Part shown: in pieces, positions 31,364 to 40,663 of the stretch
How the letters are laid out: each line of letters starts with the position of its first letter
Numbering within the stretch: position 1 is the stretch's first letter
Source: Facklamia languida CCUG 37842
GTDB lineage: Bacteria; Bacillota; Bacilli; Lactobacillales; Aerococcaceae
Direction: 5' to 3'
DNA length: 64,000 nucleotides
Assembly (NCBI RefSeq): GCF_000245795.1
Contig: NZ_JH601133.1
Location: 1,585,411-1,649,410, forward strand
Program-made: the position numbers and the translations under genes
Notes under the pieces: generated by a model
The model's database searches: none
The model's input: the letters and a program-made list of their open reading frames with translations, nothing else
What the model was told of the DNA's origin: nothing

Positions 31364-32158
31364 ATGTATAAATTATTAATTTCAGATTTAGATGATACGT
31401 TATTGGACCCGCAGAAGCGGTTGAGTCCTGAATTTGAGGCCTTTGTCGAAGAACTCAAACAAAAGGAGGTCGGCTGGACCATTGCGACGGGCCGGTCTTA
31501 CCAGGCTTTTAAACCCTTCCTGGACCAACTCGACTTGGACTTGCCCTATGCGACCTCTAATGGGGCGACGATTCGCTATAAAGACCAAATCCTGCATTCC
31601 TTCCAGATGCCAATCGGTCCCCTAAGACCTGTGATTGAGGTGGCGATGGGGATGGGAATCAGTGTCCTCTATGTGATTGATGGTCAGGAATATGCGACCC
31701 AAGCGACTCCTTTTACCCAACATCAGACGAAGGATAATTTCTCCGACCAGGTCATCCGGCCCTTTGAAGATGCAGATTGGCCAAGCCTGAAGGTGGATAA
31801 GATCCTACTGGTGGATGATGCTGAGGAGACGGGGCTTGAGCGACTGATTGCCCTAGCGAACAAGTTGGGCCCCAACTATGATTATGTGACCTTCTCGGAT
31901 TGGGCCATGGATATTGTGGCCAAAGGAGTCAATAAGGGCAAGGCCTTAGAATGGATCTGTGACCATCTCGGCTTGACCTGCGACCAATGTCTGGCGGCAG
32001 GTGACAATCATAATGATACGGCTCTCCTGAAGGCAGCTGGCCATGGAATTGCGGTCTACAATGCTGAACGAGAAGTTAAATTGGCTGCGGATAGTATTGC
32101 TCCAGCGGCTTATGGCGATGGGGTCATCTATGAAGTCCGTCGTCTCCTCAACCGATAA
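31364..32158 (+). CDS. HAD-superfamily Cof-type phosphatase
   Basis: This 264-residue HAD hydrolase has motif I ISDLDDTLLDP (nucleophile Asp), motif II (WTIATGRSYQA), the Cof-type cap domain, a conserved Lys (AKGVNKGKAL) and motif IV AAGDNHNDTALLKAAGHGIAV. It dephosphorylates small phosphometabolites; the exact substrate cannot be read from sequence. A TATAAT lies at 31341-31346 without a clear -35. Confidence 0.88.
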   Translation: MYKLLISDLDDTLLDPQKRLSPEFEAFVEELKQKEVGWTIATGRSYQAFKPFLDQLDLDLPYATSNGATIRYKDQILHSFQMPIGPLRPVIEVAMGMGISVLYVIDGQEYATQATPFTQHQTKDNFSDQVIRPFEDADWPSLKVDKILLVDDAEETGLERLIALANKLGPNYDYVTFSDWAMDIVAKGVNKGKALEWICDHLGLTCDQCLAAGDNHNDTALLKAAGHGIAVYNAEREVKLAADSIAPAAYGDGVIYEVRRLLNR

Positions 32159-32165
32159 TCAAATA

Positions 32166-32201
32166 AGCCTGACCCCTGCTGAACAAGGGTCAGGCTCTTA
32201 T
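32166..32201. terminator. Bidirectional terminator
   Basis: AGCCTGACCC (32166-32175) pairs with GGGTCAGGCT (32187-32196) between convergent HAD and bioY genes. Confidence 0.85.
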
Positions 32202-32212
32202 TTATGGCTGGA

Positions 32213-32746
32213 TTAGGGAGTCTGTGACTCAAGGAGAGGTCTTAGCCGGCGACTGATCAAGACGGCCAAGACGGCCTTTAAGAGGTCACCGATCAGAAAG
32301 GGGAACATTCCCAGGCTGAGAATTTGACCCAGGGAAAGACCATGCCCTAAATACCCATTCAAGACCCAGGCCATATAAGGAATCCCGATCAGGTAAATTG
32401 TCAAGCTGGCCAGCAGGGCCATTAGCCAGAGTGGGTAGTGACGCTTTTTCATGCCTTCTACCACCAGGCAGACGACTAAGAAGCTGAGAATAAACCCAAA
32501 GCTAGGCTTCAAGACAGCGGCCCAGCCCCCGGTGAAGTTGGCAAAGACGGGTAGCCCGATGAGGCCCAAGACCAGATAGAGGGCATGGAGGGTCAAGGCT
32601 TCCTTGAGAGGTAGGGATAGGGCCAAAATTAAGACAACTAGGCTCTGTAAGGTGATGGGAACGGGACCGATCGGCAGACTTAATTGGGAAGCCACAATTA
32701 AGAGGGCGAGACCGATCGCGATCCGGGTGATTTGTTTGGTGATCAT
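32213..32746 (-). CDS. bioY: BioY biotin transporter S component
   Basis: This 177-residue, six-helix substrate-binding component of an ECF-type vitamin importer has the N-terminal stretch QLSLPIGPVPITLQSLVVLILALSLPLKEAL and the later LYLVLGLIGLPVFANFTGGWAAVLKPSFGF, both diagnostic of BioY. No ECF energy-coupling genes are in the window, so it probably shares a module encoded elsewhere. Biotin uptake would serve the pyruvate carboxylase at the end of the window. Confidence 0.92.
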   Translation of the reverse strand: MITKQITRIAIGLALLIVASQLSLPIGPVPITLQSLVVLILALSLPLKEALTLHALYLVLGLIGLPVFANFTGGWAAVLKPSFGFILSFLVVCLVVEGMKKRHYPLWLMALLASLTIYLIGIPYMAWVLNGYLGHGLSLGQILSLGMFPFLIGDLLKAVLAVLISRRLRPLLESQTP

Positions 32747-32909
32747 GGTTAGCCTCCTTGTGCAATGCCTTTAAGTATAGGCTTTTCCTTGAACCTGTCA
32801 AGACGGGTCCACTGCTTGAAGCTTGAATCTCGTTATTTAATCAATTTAGTCTAGGTTGTGGGCGGTTTTTTTGATAGAATAGAGCGTATGTTAAGAAAGG
32901 AGCTTTGAG

Positions 32910-34403
32910 ATGCAAGCAATTGGCTTTGATAATGAGAAATACCTGCAAGAACAGTCGAAACATATCTATGAGCGCTTAGAGGGAATCGACAAGCTCTACT
33001 TAGAATTTGGGGGTAAGCTGATCGGCGACAAGCATGCCAAGCGGGTCCTGCCAGGCTATGATGAAGATGCCAAGCTAACCCTCCTGTGCAAGTTGAAGGA
33101 CCAGGCGGAGATAATTATTTGTATCTATGCGGAAGATATTGAACACAACAAGATCCGGGGCGATTATGGTATTACCTATGATCAGGATGTCCTACGTCTG
33201 ATCCAGGAATACCGAGCGTTGGATATTCCGGTCAACAGTGTGCTTTTAACCCGGTATAAGGGACAAAAGAATGCCAGTGTCTTTAAGGCCAACTTGGAAA
33301 ATCGTGGCATTCGCGTCTTCACCCATGAAGAGATTGCGGGCTATCCAACCGATATCGAGACCCTCTTCTCGGAAGCAGGCTTTGCCAAGAACACCTATAT
33401 TCCAACCACCAAGCCCTTAGTGATTGTCACAGGACCCGGTGCGGGATCCGGTAAACTTGCCACTTGCCTGAACCAACTCTATCATGAACATAAGCAGGGC
33501 GTGAATGCCTCTTACGCTAAGTTTGAGACCTTCCCGGTCTGGAACTTGCCCTTGAAGCACCCGGTTAATGTGGCTTATGAAGCCGCAACGGTCGACTTGA
33601 ATGATATTAATATGCTGGATTCTTATCATATTGATGCATACGGTGAAATGGCGGTCAATTATAACCGCGACATGCAGATGTTCCCAGTCATTCGCCGGAT
33701 CTTAGCCAATACCTCGTCTTCGACCTTCCACTATCAATCACCGACCGACATGGGCGTCAATATGATCAAGCAGGGGATTATTGATGAGGCTGTTGTTGAA
33801 GAAGCAGCCCGGCAGGAGATTATTCGCCGCTATTTCCATGTAGAGCATGACTTCAAGGTCGGGCAGGTCGATGAAGACATCCGAGCCAAGATGCAGCTTA
33901 TTATGGAGGAATCCAATCTTAAGCCGGAAGACCGCATTCCGGTTGTGAGAGCCCATGAATATGCCCAAGAAGTGAAAGACCGGACCGGCCAAGAAGGCCC
34001 CTGCCCCGTGATTGCCCTCCAACTCCATAACGGCAAGCTGATTACGGGGCGTACCTCCCAACTGATGGATGCGCCAGGAGCAGCGATCATGAATGCCTTG
34101 AAGGAATTGGCAGGCATTTCGGACCAGATCGACTTGTTGGCCCCGATGGTGTTGGAGACCATTCAAGGACTCAAGCGGGACAACCTGGCCCATAAGAATC
34201 CAACCTTGACGCTCAATGAGCTCTTAATTGCCTTGGCCATCTCAGCGGTAACTAATCCAACGGCTCAATTAGCCTACCAACAGCTCCATCAATTGCGCGA
34301 TACCCAGGCCCATTCGAGCGTGATTCTCAGCCAGGATACCCGCAGTCAATTGGCAGACTTAGGCATTCAGACGACCTCAGACCCCGTCTATGCCAGTCAA
34401 TAG
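32910..34403 (+). CDS. DUF1846 family protein
   Basis: This 497-residue cytoplasmic protein spans the full DUF1846 family length. Landmarks are the start GFDNEKYLQEQSKHIYERL, KLYLEFGGKL and the P-loop-like VTGPGAGSGKLATCLNQLYHE near residue 175. NVAYEAATVDLNDINMLDSYHIDAYG and CPVIALQLHNGKLITGR are also highly conserved in the family. Family members are widespread in Firmicutes without an established reaction; a nucleotide- or phosphate-binding role is inferred from the loop only. Confidence 0.88.
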   Translation: MQAIGFDNEKYLQEQSKHIYERLEGIDKLYLEFGGKLIGDKHAKRVLPGYDEDAKLTLLCKLKDQAEIIICIYAEDIEHNKIRGDYGITYDQDVLRLIQEYRALDIPVNSVLLTRYKGQKNASVFKANLENRGIRVFTHEEIAGYPTDIETLFSEAGFAKNTYIPTTKPLVIVTGPGAGSGKLATCLNQLYHEHKQGVNASYAKFETFPVWNLPLKHPVNVAYEAATVDLNDINMLDSYHIDAYGEMAVNYNRDMQMFPVIRRILANTSSSTFHYQSPTDMGVNMIKQGIIDEAVVEEAARQEIIRRYFHVEHDFKVGQVDEDIRAKMQLIMEESNLKPEDRIPVVRAHEYAQEVKDRTGQEGPCPVIALQLHNGKLITGRTSQLMDAPGAAIMNALKELAGISDQIDLLAPMVLETIQGLKRDNLAHKNPTLTLNELLIALAISAVTNPTAQLAYQQLHQLRDTQAHSSVILSQDTRSQLADLGIQTTSDPVYASQ

Positions 34404-34417
34404 CAGTCAAATCAAAG

Positions 34418-34450
34418 AAAGACAGCCCCCGATTTTAGGGCTGTCTTTTT
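34418..34450. terminator. Bidirectional terminator
   Basis: AAAGACAGCCC (34418-34428) pairs with GGGCTGTCTTT (34438-34448), followed by more T. It overlaps the last codons of the minus-strand regulator. Confidence 0.88.
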
Positions 34451-35097
34451 TGTGCATAGATGTGTTGAACCAGGGTCAAGGAGAGGATCAAAGGAGTGGC
34501 TTGGTCCGATCCTCGCAGGTGGAAGGGGCCGTCGAAGGGTTCGATGGTCTCAATGGTATACCGGTCCCCTAATTGAACGCCCTTGTCCTTGAGGTAGTTG
34601 AGGATAGCTGGCTCGTCCTTAAACTCGACGACTTCCACTGTCTCGCCAACTTGAAAGTCGGATAGTAATTGGCGGCCATCACTGGCTGGGAGAGACCCAT
34701 CTTCCTTAGGAATGGGGCTACCGTGCGGGTCTTGGCTAGGATAACCGAGAAAGGCATCTAGCCGGTCGACTAACCGGTCTGATGCAAAGTGTTCCAAGCG
34801 CTCGGCTTCTTCGTGGACTTCATGCCACTCATAGCCTAACTTCTCTTGAAGGAAGACTTCCCAGATTCGGTGCTTGCGCAATAACTGCCGGGCGGTAAGC
34901 CGTCCCTTGTCCGTTAATTGAACGCCCTTGTAGGGGATAGAGGTTAGGTAGCCATCTGCCACTAACCGGCTATTCATCTCTGTAACGGAGGCGGCGGATA
35001 CCGACATGGCCTGACTGATTTGCTTGTTGGAGACAATCTCTGCTTGGTCACTCAATAGCAGAATCGCTTTGAGATAATCTTCTTTATTGGGGGACAT
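34435..35097 (-). CDS. DtxR/MntR-family metal-dependent regulator
   Basis: This 220-residue iron/manganese-dependent repressor has a winged helix-turn-helix at residues 1-60 (NKEDYLKAILLL..NKQISQAMSVSAASVTEMNSRLVADGYL). A dimerisation/metal domain follows (about 65-140) with HEVHEEAERLEHFASD providing metal ligands. A C-terminal FeoA/SH3-like domain (about 145-215, FQVGETVEVVEF) completes it. The layout matches ScaR/MntR/TroR of lactic acid bacteria. No metal transporter is adjacent. Confidence 0.88.
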   Translation of the reverse strand: MSPNKEDYLKAILLLSDQAEIVSNKQISQAMSVSAASVTEMNSRLVADGYLTSIPYKGVQLTDKGRLTARQLLRKHRIWEVFLQEKLGYEWHEVHEEAERLEHFASDRLVDRLDAFLGYPSQDPHGSPIPKEDGSLPASDGRQLLSDFQVGETVEVVEFKDEPAILNYLKDKGVQLGDRYTIETIEPFDGPFHLRGSDQATPLILSLTLVQHIYAQKRQP

Positions 35098-35496
35098 CTT
35101 CTCGCTCTTTTCTATTGAATTATTTTCCTAATTATATCAAAAAAACAATCAGAGAACGATCATCCTTAATTAGGATAACGATCTAATTAATTAAGACAAG
35201 GATAGAACACCCAACCAAAAAGGATAAGTTATAATCTTCTCATTTAATAAGCTGGATTTTAGTTGAACAGGGAGTGGGGGCCTACCTACTTATTAGGCGG
35301 TGGTTCAGCAAAAGGGTCCAGGCTTTAAGGCTATCTAATCGCCTTTAAACCAGGGTTTTGAGTATTTCGCGATGAATGTATGGCGAATTTATGAATAATA
35401 TCGACTCTTTTTAGGTTATTAACGGCTTTCATTTGTAAGTCTACACTGGTCATTGTAAAATTAAATTGTAATTAAGAAAGAAGGGGTGTGTAACGT
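35098..35496. other. Gene-free region between divergent regulator and secreted protein genes
   Basis: AT-rich for the first 100 nt, with near-palindromic TCCTTAATTAGGA and a related TTCCTAATTA nearer the regulator gene. These could be metal-regulator sites but are not clear matches. No ORF or RNA was recognised. Confidence 0.3.
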
Positions 35497-38118
35497 ATGC
35501 GTAAAAGAGAAAAACTATTGTTAGTTGGAGCATTAACTGTCCTAGCGAGTGCTCCGGTCATGACTTTGTCAACTGATGTATTATCACAAGTCGCAGCGCA
35601 GCAACAATTACAGAATCAGAAGGTATCCCTTGGTGCTTCCTTAACCGATCAACAAGTTCAAGAGACCTTGAAGTTATTGAACATTGATAAGGTAGCCAGC
35701 AATGACTTAATTAAGATTGATGGGGCCAAGATTAACCAGTATCTCAACCTGGGAACACCGAATGATGTTGGGGTTTATTCTTCAGCCATTATCGAACCGC
35801 GTGAACCTGGCTATGGGGTGCAAGTTCAAATTGTGACCCCTCAAACAATCAATCAAGTGACCGCCCAGACCTACCAAAATGCGGCCATTACTTCTGGGGC
35901 TAAGGACGTCTTAATCAAGATCGGTTCCTTAAAGCCAGTAACAGGTGAAGGGGCGCTGGCGGGTGTCTATGCGATCTACGAAGCCAACGGCAATAAGTTG
36001 AACATTCAAAATATTAAAGTTGCGCAAAAAGAAGTGACTTTACCAACTGAGATTAAGGAAAAGTCTCAATTAACCGACGCTCAAATCAACGAATTAACGG
36101 CTAACATTAAGGCGATTATTGCCCAACGTGTCAAGGAGAAGAAAGAAATCTCCGATGACGAAATTCTCCAAATCATCAATGAACAATCCGACGCAATTGC
36201 CAAGAAATATAATGTTGAGATCTCCGATTCCGTTAAGAAAGTGATTTTCAATGTCATGAAGGAATTTGCTAAGATCCAAATTGATAGTGAAACAATTGAT
36301 GACTCCAACCAAGAGTCTTGGACTGCTGAACAAGCCATTGATATTTATGAAGCAGCCATGCATAATGGCCAGAATGTAGCCTTAACCGACTTCCCAAATA
36401 ACTATGACCGTAGTCTCTGGAAGGAAGTAAGTCGGAAGGGTAACCGGACGATTATGCAATACGATGATCGCTTCTACAGTTTCGATAAGCAAGTCGATTA
36501 TTCGATCACCCAGATTACAGTTGCTTATAGTCAAGAAGAACTGGATAACAACTTCCTTACCCGCTATGATGTGGACTTCAATACCCGCCTGATCATCCAT
36601 CAAGTTGATGAACGACTCTTGGATAACCAACCCGATGGTAAGATCATTGCTCTTGAAGAAGGCCAAACACTTGATTACCTGGTGAAAGCACTCTTCCCAA
36701 CCGACAATAATATTAAGGCGATATATGGCGAGTATGATTCCCCAAGTGATGCTTACTACTATCGTCTAGTGACCTTGGATAGTCAAGGTCAAGAGCAGAT
36801 CTTAGGCGACTACCGGGTTCACTTAGATGGCACTATCGATCATGTGGACCACCTGATTCTTTCAGATTATCCGATTAAGCGACCCGATCAATTATTAGCG
36901 GACCCACTCTTTAATGCGGATAAGGACCAAGTCCTTCAGAACTTCATGGCTGAATGGGGCCAAGGCATGAACCAGATCTACCAACGCTTTACTCCAGAAG
37001 CGCCAGGTGAGATGTACGGACCAAGCTTCCCTAATGAGATTATTGACTTGTTAGCGGTGGATAACCAAGCGGTCAATGCCAAGTGGTCAACCGATGGCTT
37101 CTCAAGTGAGAAGGGTGAATATGCCATTGTCGCGGCCTATAATGACACAGACGACTTCCGAGCTAAACATCCAGATGAACCTGCCGGCGACCACTATTAC
37201 CTCTTCGCCATCGTCAATGGTGAGCCAGTCGTTCTTCATAGTCAACAAAATCAAGGGGCAGAAGATGGACGTGTCCACTTCGCACCAACAGAGAATGCAG
37301 CCCTCCAAGCTGGCTTTAAGCAGATCGTGGAAGAAGGAACCTATAACCAGGACCTCATTCCGGTCGCACCAGAACCAGAGGAAACAACGACAGAACCAGA
37401 AGAAACAACAGCTGAACCTGAGGAGACAACAAAAGAAGAGGAAACCATGGATCCGGTCTATAATCCAGACAAAGACCAAACCCTTAAGACCTTTATGGAC
37501 AAATGGGGGACTGGTATGGATCAAGTCTATGAACGCTTTACACCCGATGAACCCGGTGAAATGTATGGACCAAAATTCCCTAATGAGATCCTGCCACTCT
37601 TAGCAGTTAATGATCAAGCCGTTGAAGCCGTATGGTCTGAGGACGGTATTAGTCAAACACCTGGTCAATATGCGGTAGTAGCCGCCTATAATGACACCAA
37701 AGATTTCCGGGCTAAGCATCCAGATGAACCTGCTGGTGATCACTATTACCTCTTTGCGATCGTGGATGGTCAACCAGTGGTCCTTCACAGTCAGCAGAAT
37801 GAAGGACAACCTTCTGGTCTGGTCCACTTCGTACCAACCGAGAATACGGCTCTGCAGGCAGCCTTTGAACAAATTATCGCCAATGGTTATTTCGATGAAA
37901 GCTTAGTACCAGATGCACCGGCTGAAGCGGTTGTTGATTCACCCGAAAAAGCTCAATCAGTGATCATGGACCTCCAATTGGACGATGAAACGATTGATTA
38001 TGATCAGCCCGTCTACCGGGAAAGCCTAGGCGCTTATGAATTTGTTGGTTCACAAGGTTCCTATTATGTCTATCAAGATGGTCATGTCGAAGATGAATTT
38101 GGTAACACCTTAAACTAG
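35497..38118 (+). CDS. Secreted DUF1002 protein with two DUF4767-like repeats
   Basis: This 873-residue exported protein has a signal peptide (residues 1-34, ending near QVAAQ). DUF1002 spans about 40-275 (VSLGASLTDQQVQETLKLL..GALAGVYAIYEANG). A middle domain follows at about 280-465. Two DUF4767-like repeats lie at about 473-612 and 654-800. They are strongly alike (GEMYGP.FPNEI, YNDT.DFRAKHPDEPAGDHYYLFAIV.G.PVVLHSQQN) and are joined by an acidic EETTTEPEETTAEPEE linker. A 70-residue C-terminal domain ends the protein. There is no LPXTG and no second membrane helix, so it is secreted or non-covalently cell-associated. The pronounced internal duplication suggests recent expansion. Function is unknown. 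Confidence 0.85.
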   Translation: MRKREKLLLVGALTVLASAPVMTLSTDVLSQVAAQQQLQNQKVSLGASLTDQQVQETLKLLNIDKVASNDLIKIDGAKINQYLNLGTPNDVGVYSSAIIEPREPGYGVQVQIVTPQTINQVTAQTYQNAAITSGAKDVLIKIGSLKPVTGEGALAGVYAIYEANGNKLNIQNIKVAQKEVTLPTEIKEKSQLTDAQINELTANIKAIIAQRVKEKKEISDDEILQIINEQSDAIAKKYNVEISDSVKKVIFNVMKEFAKIQIDSETIDDSNQESWTAEQAIDIYEAAMHNGQNVALTDFPNNYDRSLWKEVSRKGNRTIMQYDDRFYSFDKQVDYSITQITVAYSQEELDNNFLTRYDVDFNTRLIIHQVDERLLDNQPDGKIIALEEGQTLDYLVKALFPTDNNIKAIYGEYDSPSDAYYYRLVTLDSQGQEQILGDYRVHLDGTIDHVDHLILSDYPIKRPDQLLADPLFNADKDQVLQNFMAEWGQGMNQIYQRFTPEAPGEMYGPSFPNEIIDLLAVDNQAVNAKWSTDGFSSEKGEYAIVAAYNDTDDFRAKHPDEPAGDHYYLFAIVNGEPVVLHSQQNQGAEDGRVHFAPTENAALQAGFKQIVEEGTYNQDLIPVAPEPEETTTEPEETTAEPEETTKEEETMDPVYNPDKDQTLKTFMDKWGTGMDQVYERFTPDEPGEMYGPKFPNEILPLLAVNDQAVEAVWSEDGISQTPGQYAVVAAYNDTKDFRAKHPDEPAGDHYYLFAIVDGQPVVLHSQQNEGQPSGLVHFVPTENTALQAAFEQIIANGYFDESLVPDAPAEAVVDSPEKAQSVIMDLQLDDETIDYDQPVYRESLGAYEFVGSQGSYYVYQDGHVEDEFGNTLN

Positions 38119-38146
38119 ATAAATTTCCCTGAACCTTCTCTCACTG

Positions 38147-38173
38147 CCCCCTCCCTGCGGAGGGGGTTTTTTT
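38147..38173 (+). terminator. Rho-independent terminator
   Basis: CCCCCTCC (38147-38154) pairs perfectly with GGAGGGGG (38159-38166), 4-nt loop, seven T. Confidence 0.95.
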
Positions 38174-38225
38174 ATATCGGCAGGGGAAGGGTTTGTGATA
38201 GAATGAATAAAAGGGGGCAGGTCAG

Positions 38226-39131
38226 ATGTTAAAACTCCAGGATTTCTACCAGGGTGGCTACTACACCCCCATGCCGGAGATGCATAATTTAGGGATTCCG
38301 GTGACGGCCGGCTGTGATTATAACCAGTGCCGGTTTTGTGATTTGAATCACCTCCAACCCTTTCAGCACTTCCCCTTGGATAAAATTAAACACTATATCA
38401 CCGACCAGGCAGCTTTCTACCAGAACCAGCGGCGGAAGCCAAGCAAGTTTACCCTCTTAGAAGGGAATGCTTTATGCCGCGATACGGAAGACTTATTGAT
38501 CATCTTGGGCTATCTGCAAAGTGCCTTTCAAGTGGACTATGTCTCCACCTTTGCGCGCAGTTACGATATCTTGCGCAAATCACCGCAAGATCTTATCCGC
38601 CTCCACCAAGCTGGTTTGGACCGAATTTCAATCGGGATTGAGACGGGATCCGATACGGTATTACGCTACCAACAAAAGGGCGTTTCTGCTAAACACCAAC
38701 TAGTGGCCCTGCAAAAATTAGAAGAAGCTGGAATTCGTTATACCTGCTATATCATGCTGGGGCTGGGTGGGCGCCAGTGGAGCCAGGACCATGCCCAAAA
38801 GACAGCGGCCTTCTTAAACCAGGTCCACCCAGAAGAATTAACCCTTGTCACCATGGTCCTCTTCAAGGGAGCCGACCTAGTCCGGTCCGTCCGATCAGGT
38901 GAATTTCAGCGATTGACCGCCCGTGAGAGTTTGTTAGAAATGCGCCAACTCCTGGAGGGGCTGGAATTAACTACGGTCTTTAATGCGACCCATCCAACCA
39001 ATGCCTTGTCGCTAAAAGGGCGCTTACCTGAACATAAAGCACTTCTACTGGCCAAATTAAATACCTACTTAGACCAACATGATAGCCACCAAATTGAAGA
39101 GGACGTCCGCCTCAAATGGCAGACCCTCTAG
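38226..39131 (+). CDS. Radical SAM protein
   Basis: This 301-residue radical SAM enzyme has cluster cysteines C30, C35 and C38 in GCDYNQCRFC, a CX4CX2C spacing rather than the classical CX3CX2C. The barrel continues with KFTLLEGNALC, YVSTFARSYDIL, RISIGIETGSDTVLRYQQKG and YTCYIMLGLGG. These are elements shared with the YgiQ/HemN-like radical SAM families. No accessory cluster motif or B12 domain is visible. Substrate is unknown. A small membrane protein follows 33 nt later. Confidence 0.87.
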   Translation: MLKLQDFYQGGYYTPMPEMHNLGIPVTAGCDYNQCRFCDLNHLQPFQHFPLDKIKHYITDQAAFYQNQRRKPSKFTLLEGNALCRDTEDLLIILGYLQSAFQVDYVSTFARSYDILRKSPQDLIRLHQAGLDRISIGIETGSDTVLRYQQKGVSAKHQLVALQKLEEAGIRYTCYIMLGLGGRQWSQDHAQKTAAFLNQVHPEELTLVTMVLFKGADLVRSVRSGEFQRLTARESLLEMRQLLEGLELTTVFNATHPTNALSLKGRLPEHKALLLAKLNTYLDQHDSHQIEEDVRLKWQTL

Positions 39132-39164
39132 CAGAAGGAATCATATTAAGAAAGGACGATCCGC

Positions 39165-39494
39165 ATGCATCCTATTTATCAAAAATACTTACTCTTAGCC
39201 CTGGGGAGTGGGGCGGTAGTGGTCTTATTATCTCTTTTGAGTCACTATTTGGTCGGTGCTTTGGGAGTGGTGGTCTTCTTATTACTTATGGCTTGGCAGG
39301 AAAAGCGGGACTATGACCGGTTGGCCCAATTATCTCAGTGGATTCAAGCGCAAGACATGGACCTATACCAGGTCATGCAAACAACCGGCCTGCGTGAAGA
39401 CCAGGTCAAATTCCTTCAAAATCCACCTGTTCGTCCCATCTTTCGGTCACCGGATATTACTAGGGCGCTAAAGAAGATCAAGCAAGTGGACTAG
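39165..39494 (+). CDS. Small two-helix membrane protein, hypothetical
   Basis: This 109-residue protein has two adjacent hydrophobic segments (residues about 8-26 and 28-43) and a soluble C-terminal half containing a possible helix-turn-helix-like stretch (LYQVMQTTGLREDQVKFL). The start AAGGACG-like site is modest. Probably cotranscribed with the radical SAM gene. Not recognised. Confidence 0.6.
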   Translation: MHPIYQKYLLLALGSGAVVVLLSLLSHYLVGALGVVVFLLLMAWQEKRDYDRLAQLSQWIQAQDMDLYQVMQTTGLREDQVKFLQNPPVRPIFRSPDITRALKKIKQVD

Positions 39495-39502
39495 GGGAAA
39501 GA

Positions 39503-39612
39503 CCGTCAATCAGTCAAGTTCCAATGCTTATCATAGAGGACCGCCTTTCAAAGCAAAGATTTTCAGGGCTAGGCCCACTAGGCAATGCCTAAACGGTAAA
39601 CCGTAAGGCAAT
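39503..39612 (-). repeat. CR8, 3'-truncated cloverleaf repeat (orientation A)
   Basis: It starts ACCGTCAATCAGTCAAG and runs through P2 and most of P3 (GCAATGCC..GGCAATT, with the return arm damaged), then breaks into GATACTGGATTAAATAAG. The break point and the next 115 nt recur at 43256-43373. Confidence 0.75.
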
Positions 39613-39653
39613 TCAGATACTGGATTAAATAAGAAAAAATAAAAAGAGAGAGA

Positions 39654-39828
39654 ACCGTCAATAATGCAGGTCCACTGCTTAATCATAGGGGACCGCCCTT
39701 CAAAGCGGAGCTTTTCCGGGCTCAATCCACTAGGCATTGCCTAGACGGTGAACCGTAAGGCAATGCATGCTACGTGGATTGTCCCTCATTCCTATGATTA
39801 ATTAGTGAGACCTGCCTTTTATTGACGG
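39654..39828 (-). repeat. CR9, complete cloverleaf repeat (orientation A)
   Basis: P1 is CCGTCAATAA..GCAGGTC.CACT..TTAATCATAGG / CCTATGATTAA..AGTG.GACCTGC..TTATTGACGG. The P3 base is CAATCCAC / GTGGATTG, a fully compensated variant not seen elsewhere in the window. The upper stem is GCATTGCC / GGCAATGC. Confidence 0.87.
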
Positions 39829-40271
39829 ATTTTATGTTTTATGTTCATGTTTTGTAAATTCATCCAGTTGCCAAACAATAAAAAATGAATAAAGACTGCC
39901 GATATAATGACTGGTTCTTATGATTTATCGACCCTTACATTTGAAGATAAAAGGGTTAGCGTTCTTTTTTTAAAATAAGCAAATATAAAAGAGGGCTTGT
40001 TCTTATCGCTTCACATCAAGAATAGGGATTATAAATAGGGTTAGAAATAAATCTTACCAACTATTTTATTATTTAAAGTTATAAAGCCTTGCTGATGATC
40101 CAACAATAAGTGCCTTCCATATGCTTATGATCTTATATTCAAAATGCTCTGTTCATTTATTTTGTTTGCCTTTTATCGCTCAAGGAAGGCCATATGAAGG
40201 TTAGGCAAATAATCCTTTTATTTGCTAGATTAGTAAATATGTTTACCAATATTTGAGCAAGACCAAGAATA
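39829..40271. other. AT-rich spacer of island 2
   Basis: No gene. It shares inverted matches with island 1 (see 25999-26017). In direct orientation, AAAATGCTCTG and the final AATAAATAAAAGAAGG match island 3. Confidence 0.55.
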
Positions 40272-40443
40272 AATAAAAGAAGGATGTCTCAATGCTTAAT
40301 CAAAGAACAGTGGACGATCGACGCAGCTTGCAAGGCCTTACGGGTTACCGTTTAGGCCTTGCCTAGTGGATCGAGCCTGGAAAAGCAAGGCTTTGGAGGG
40401 CGGTCCCCTTTAATTAAGCATTGAGACTGCCTTCTTTTTTATT
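40272..40443 (+). repeat. CR10, complete cloverleaf repeat (orientation B)
   Basis: P1 is AATAAA..AGAAGG..GTCTCAATGCTTAATCAAAG paired with CTTTAATTAAGCATTGAGAC..CCTTCT..TTTATT. The upper P3 stem is GCAAGGCC / GGCCTTGC, the third compensated form (T-A changed to G-C). One base-stem mismatch is present (CGATCGAC / GTGGATCG). It ends in a T-rich CCTTCTTTTTTATT. Confidence 0.85.
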
Positions 40444-40477
40444 TGCTTCTTTTCACTATCCTTAAATTATGATGGAC

Positions 40478-40563
40478 TGAGGCCTTGCCTAGTTGACCAG
40501 GCCCGAAAAGCATAGCTTTGAAGGGCGGTCCCCTTTAATTAAGCATTGAGGATGGCCATCTTT
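40478..40563 (+). repeat. CR11, 3' half of a cloverleaf repeat (orientation B)
   Basis: It begins inside P3 (GGCCTTGCCTAG), keeps P2 and the return arm of P1 (TTTAATTAAGCATTGAGGATGG), and lacks the 5' arm. It follows a full B copy just as CR15 follows CR14. Confidence 0.7.
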
Positions 40564-40630
40564 TTGTTTACTTTTCGCATTTATCATTAATTAGGCTGGA
40601 CAGACTGTGCTATTGAATCCAGAATTATCC

Positions 40631-40659
40631 TTGACAAAGAATCTTTACTTTGTTAAGCT
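40631..40659 (+). promoter_or_regulatory. Promoter of the T-box operon
   Basis: TTGACA (40631-40636), 17 nt, TAAGCT (40654-40659), preceded by TGT giving an extended -10 feature. Confidence 0.6.
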
Positions 40660-40663
40660 CTCA

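Noticed and set aside
33738-34193. 151-residue minus-strand frame
   Set aside because: Antisense to the DUF1846 gene, which has a strong family match and codon pattern.
37076-37603. 175-residue frame inside the DUF1002/DUF4767 gene
   Set aside because: Shifted frame within the duplicated region; its low-complexity Lys/Gln content comes from reading the acidic linker out of frame.
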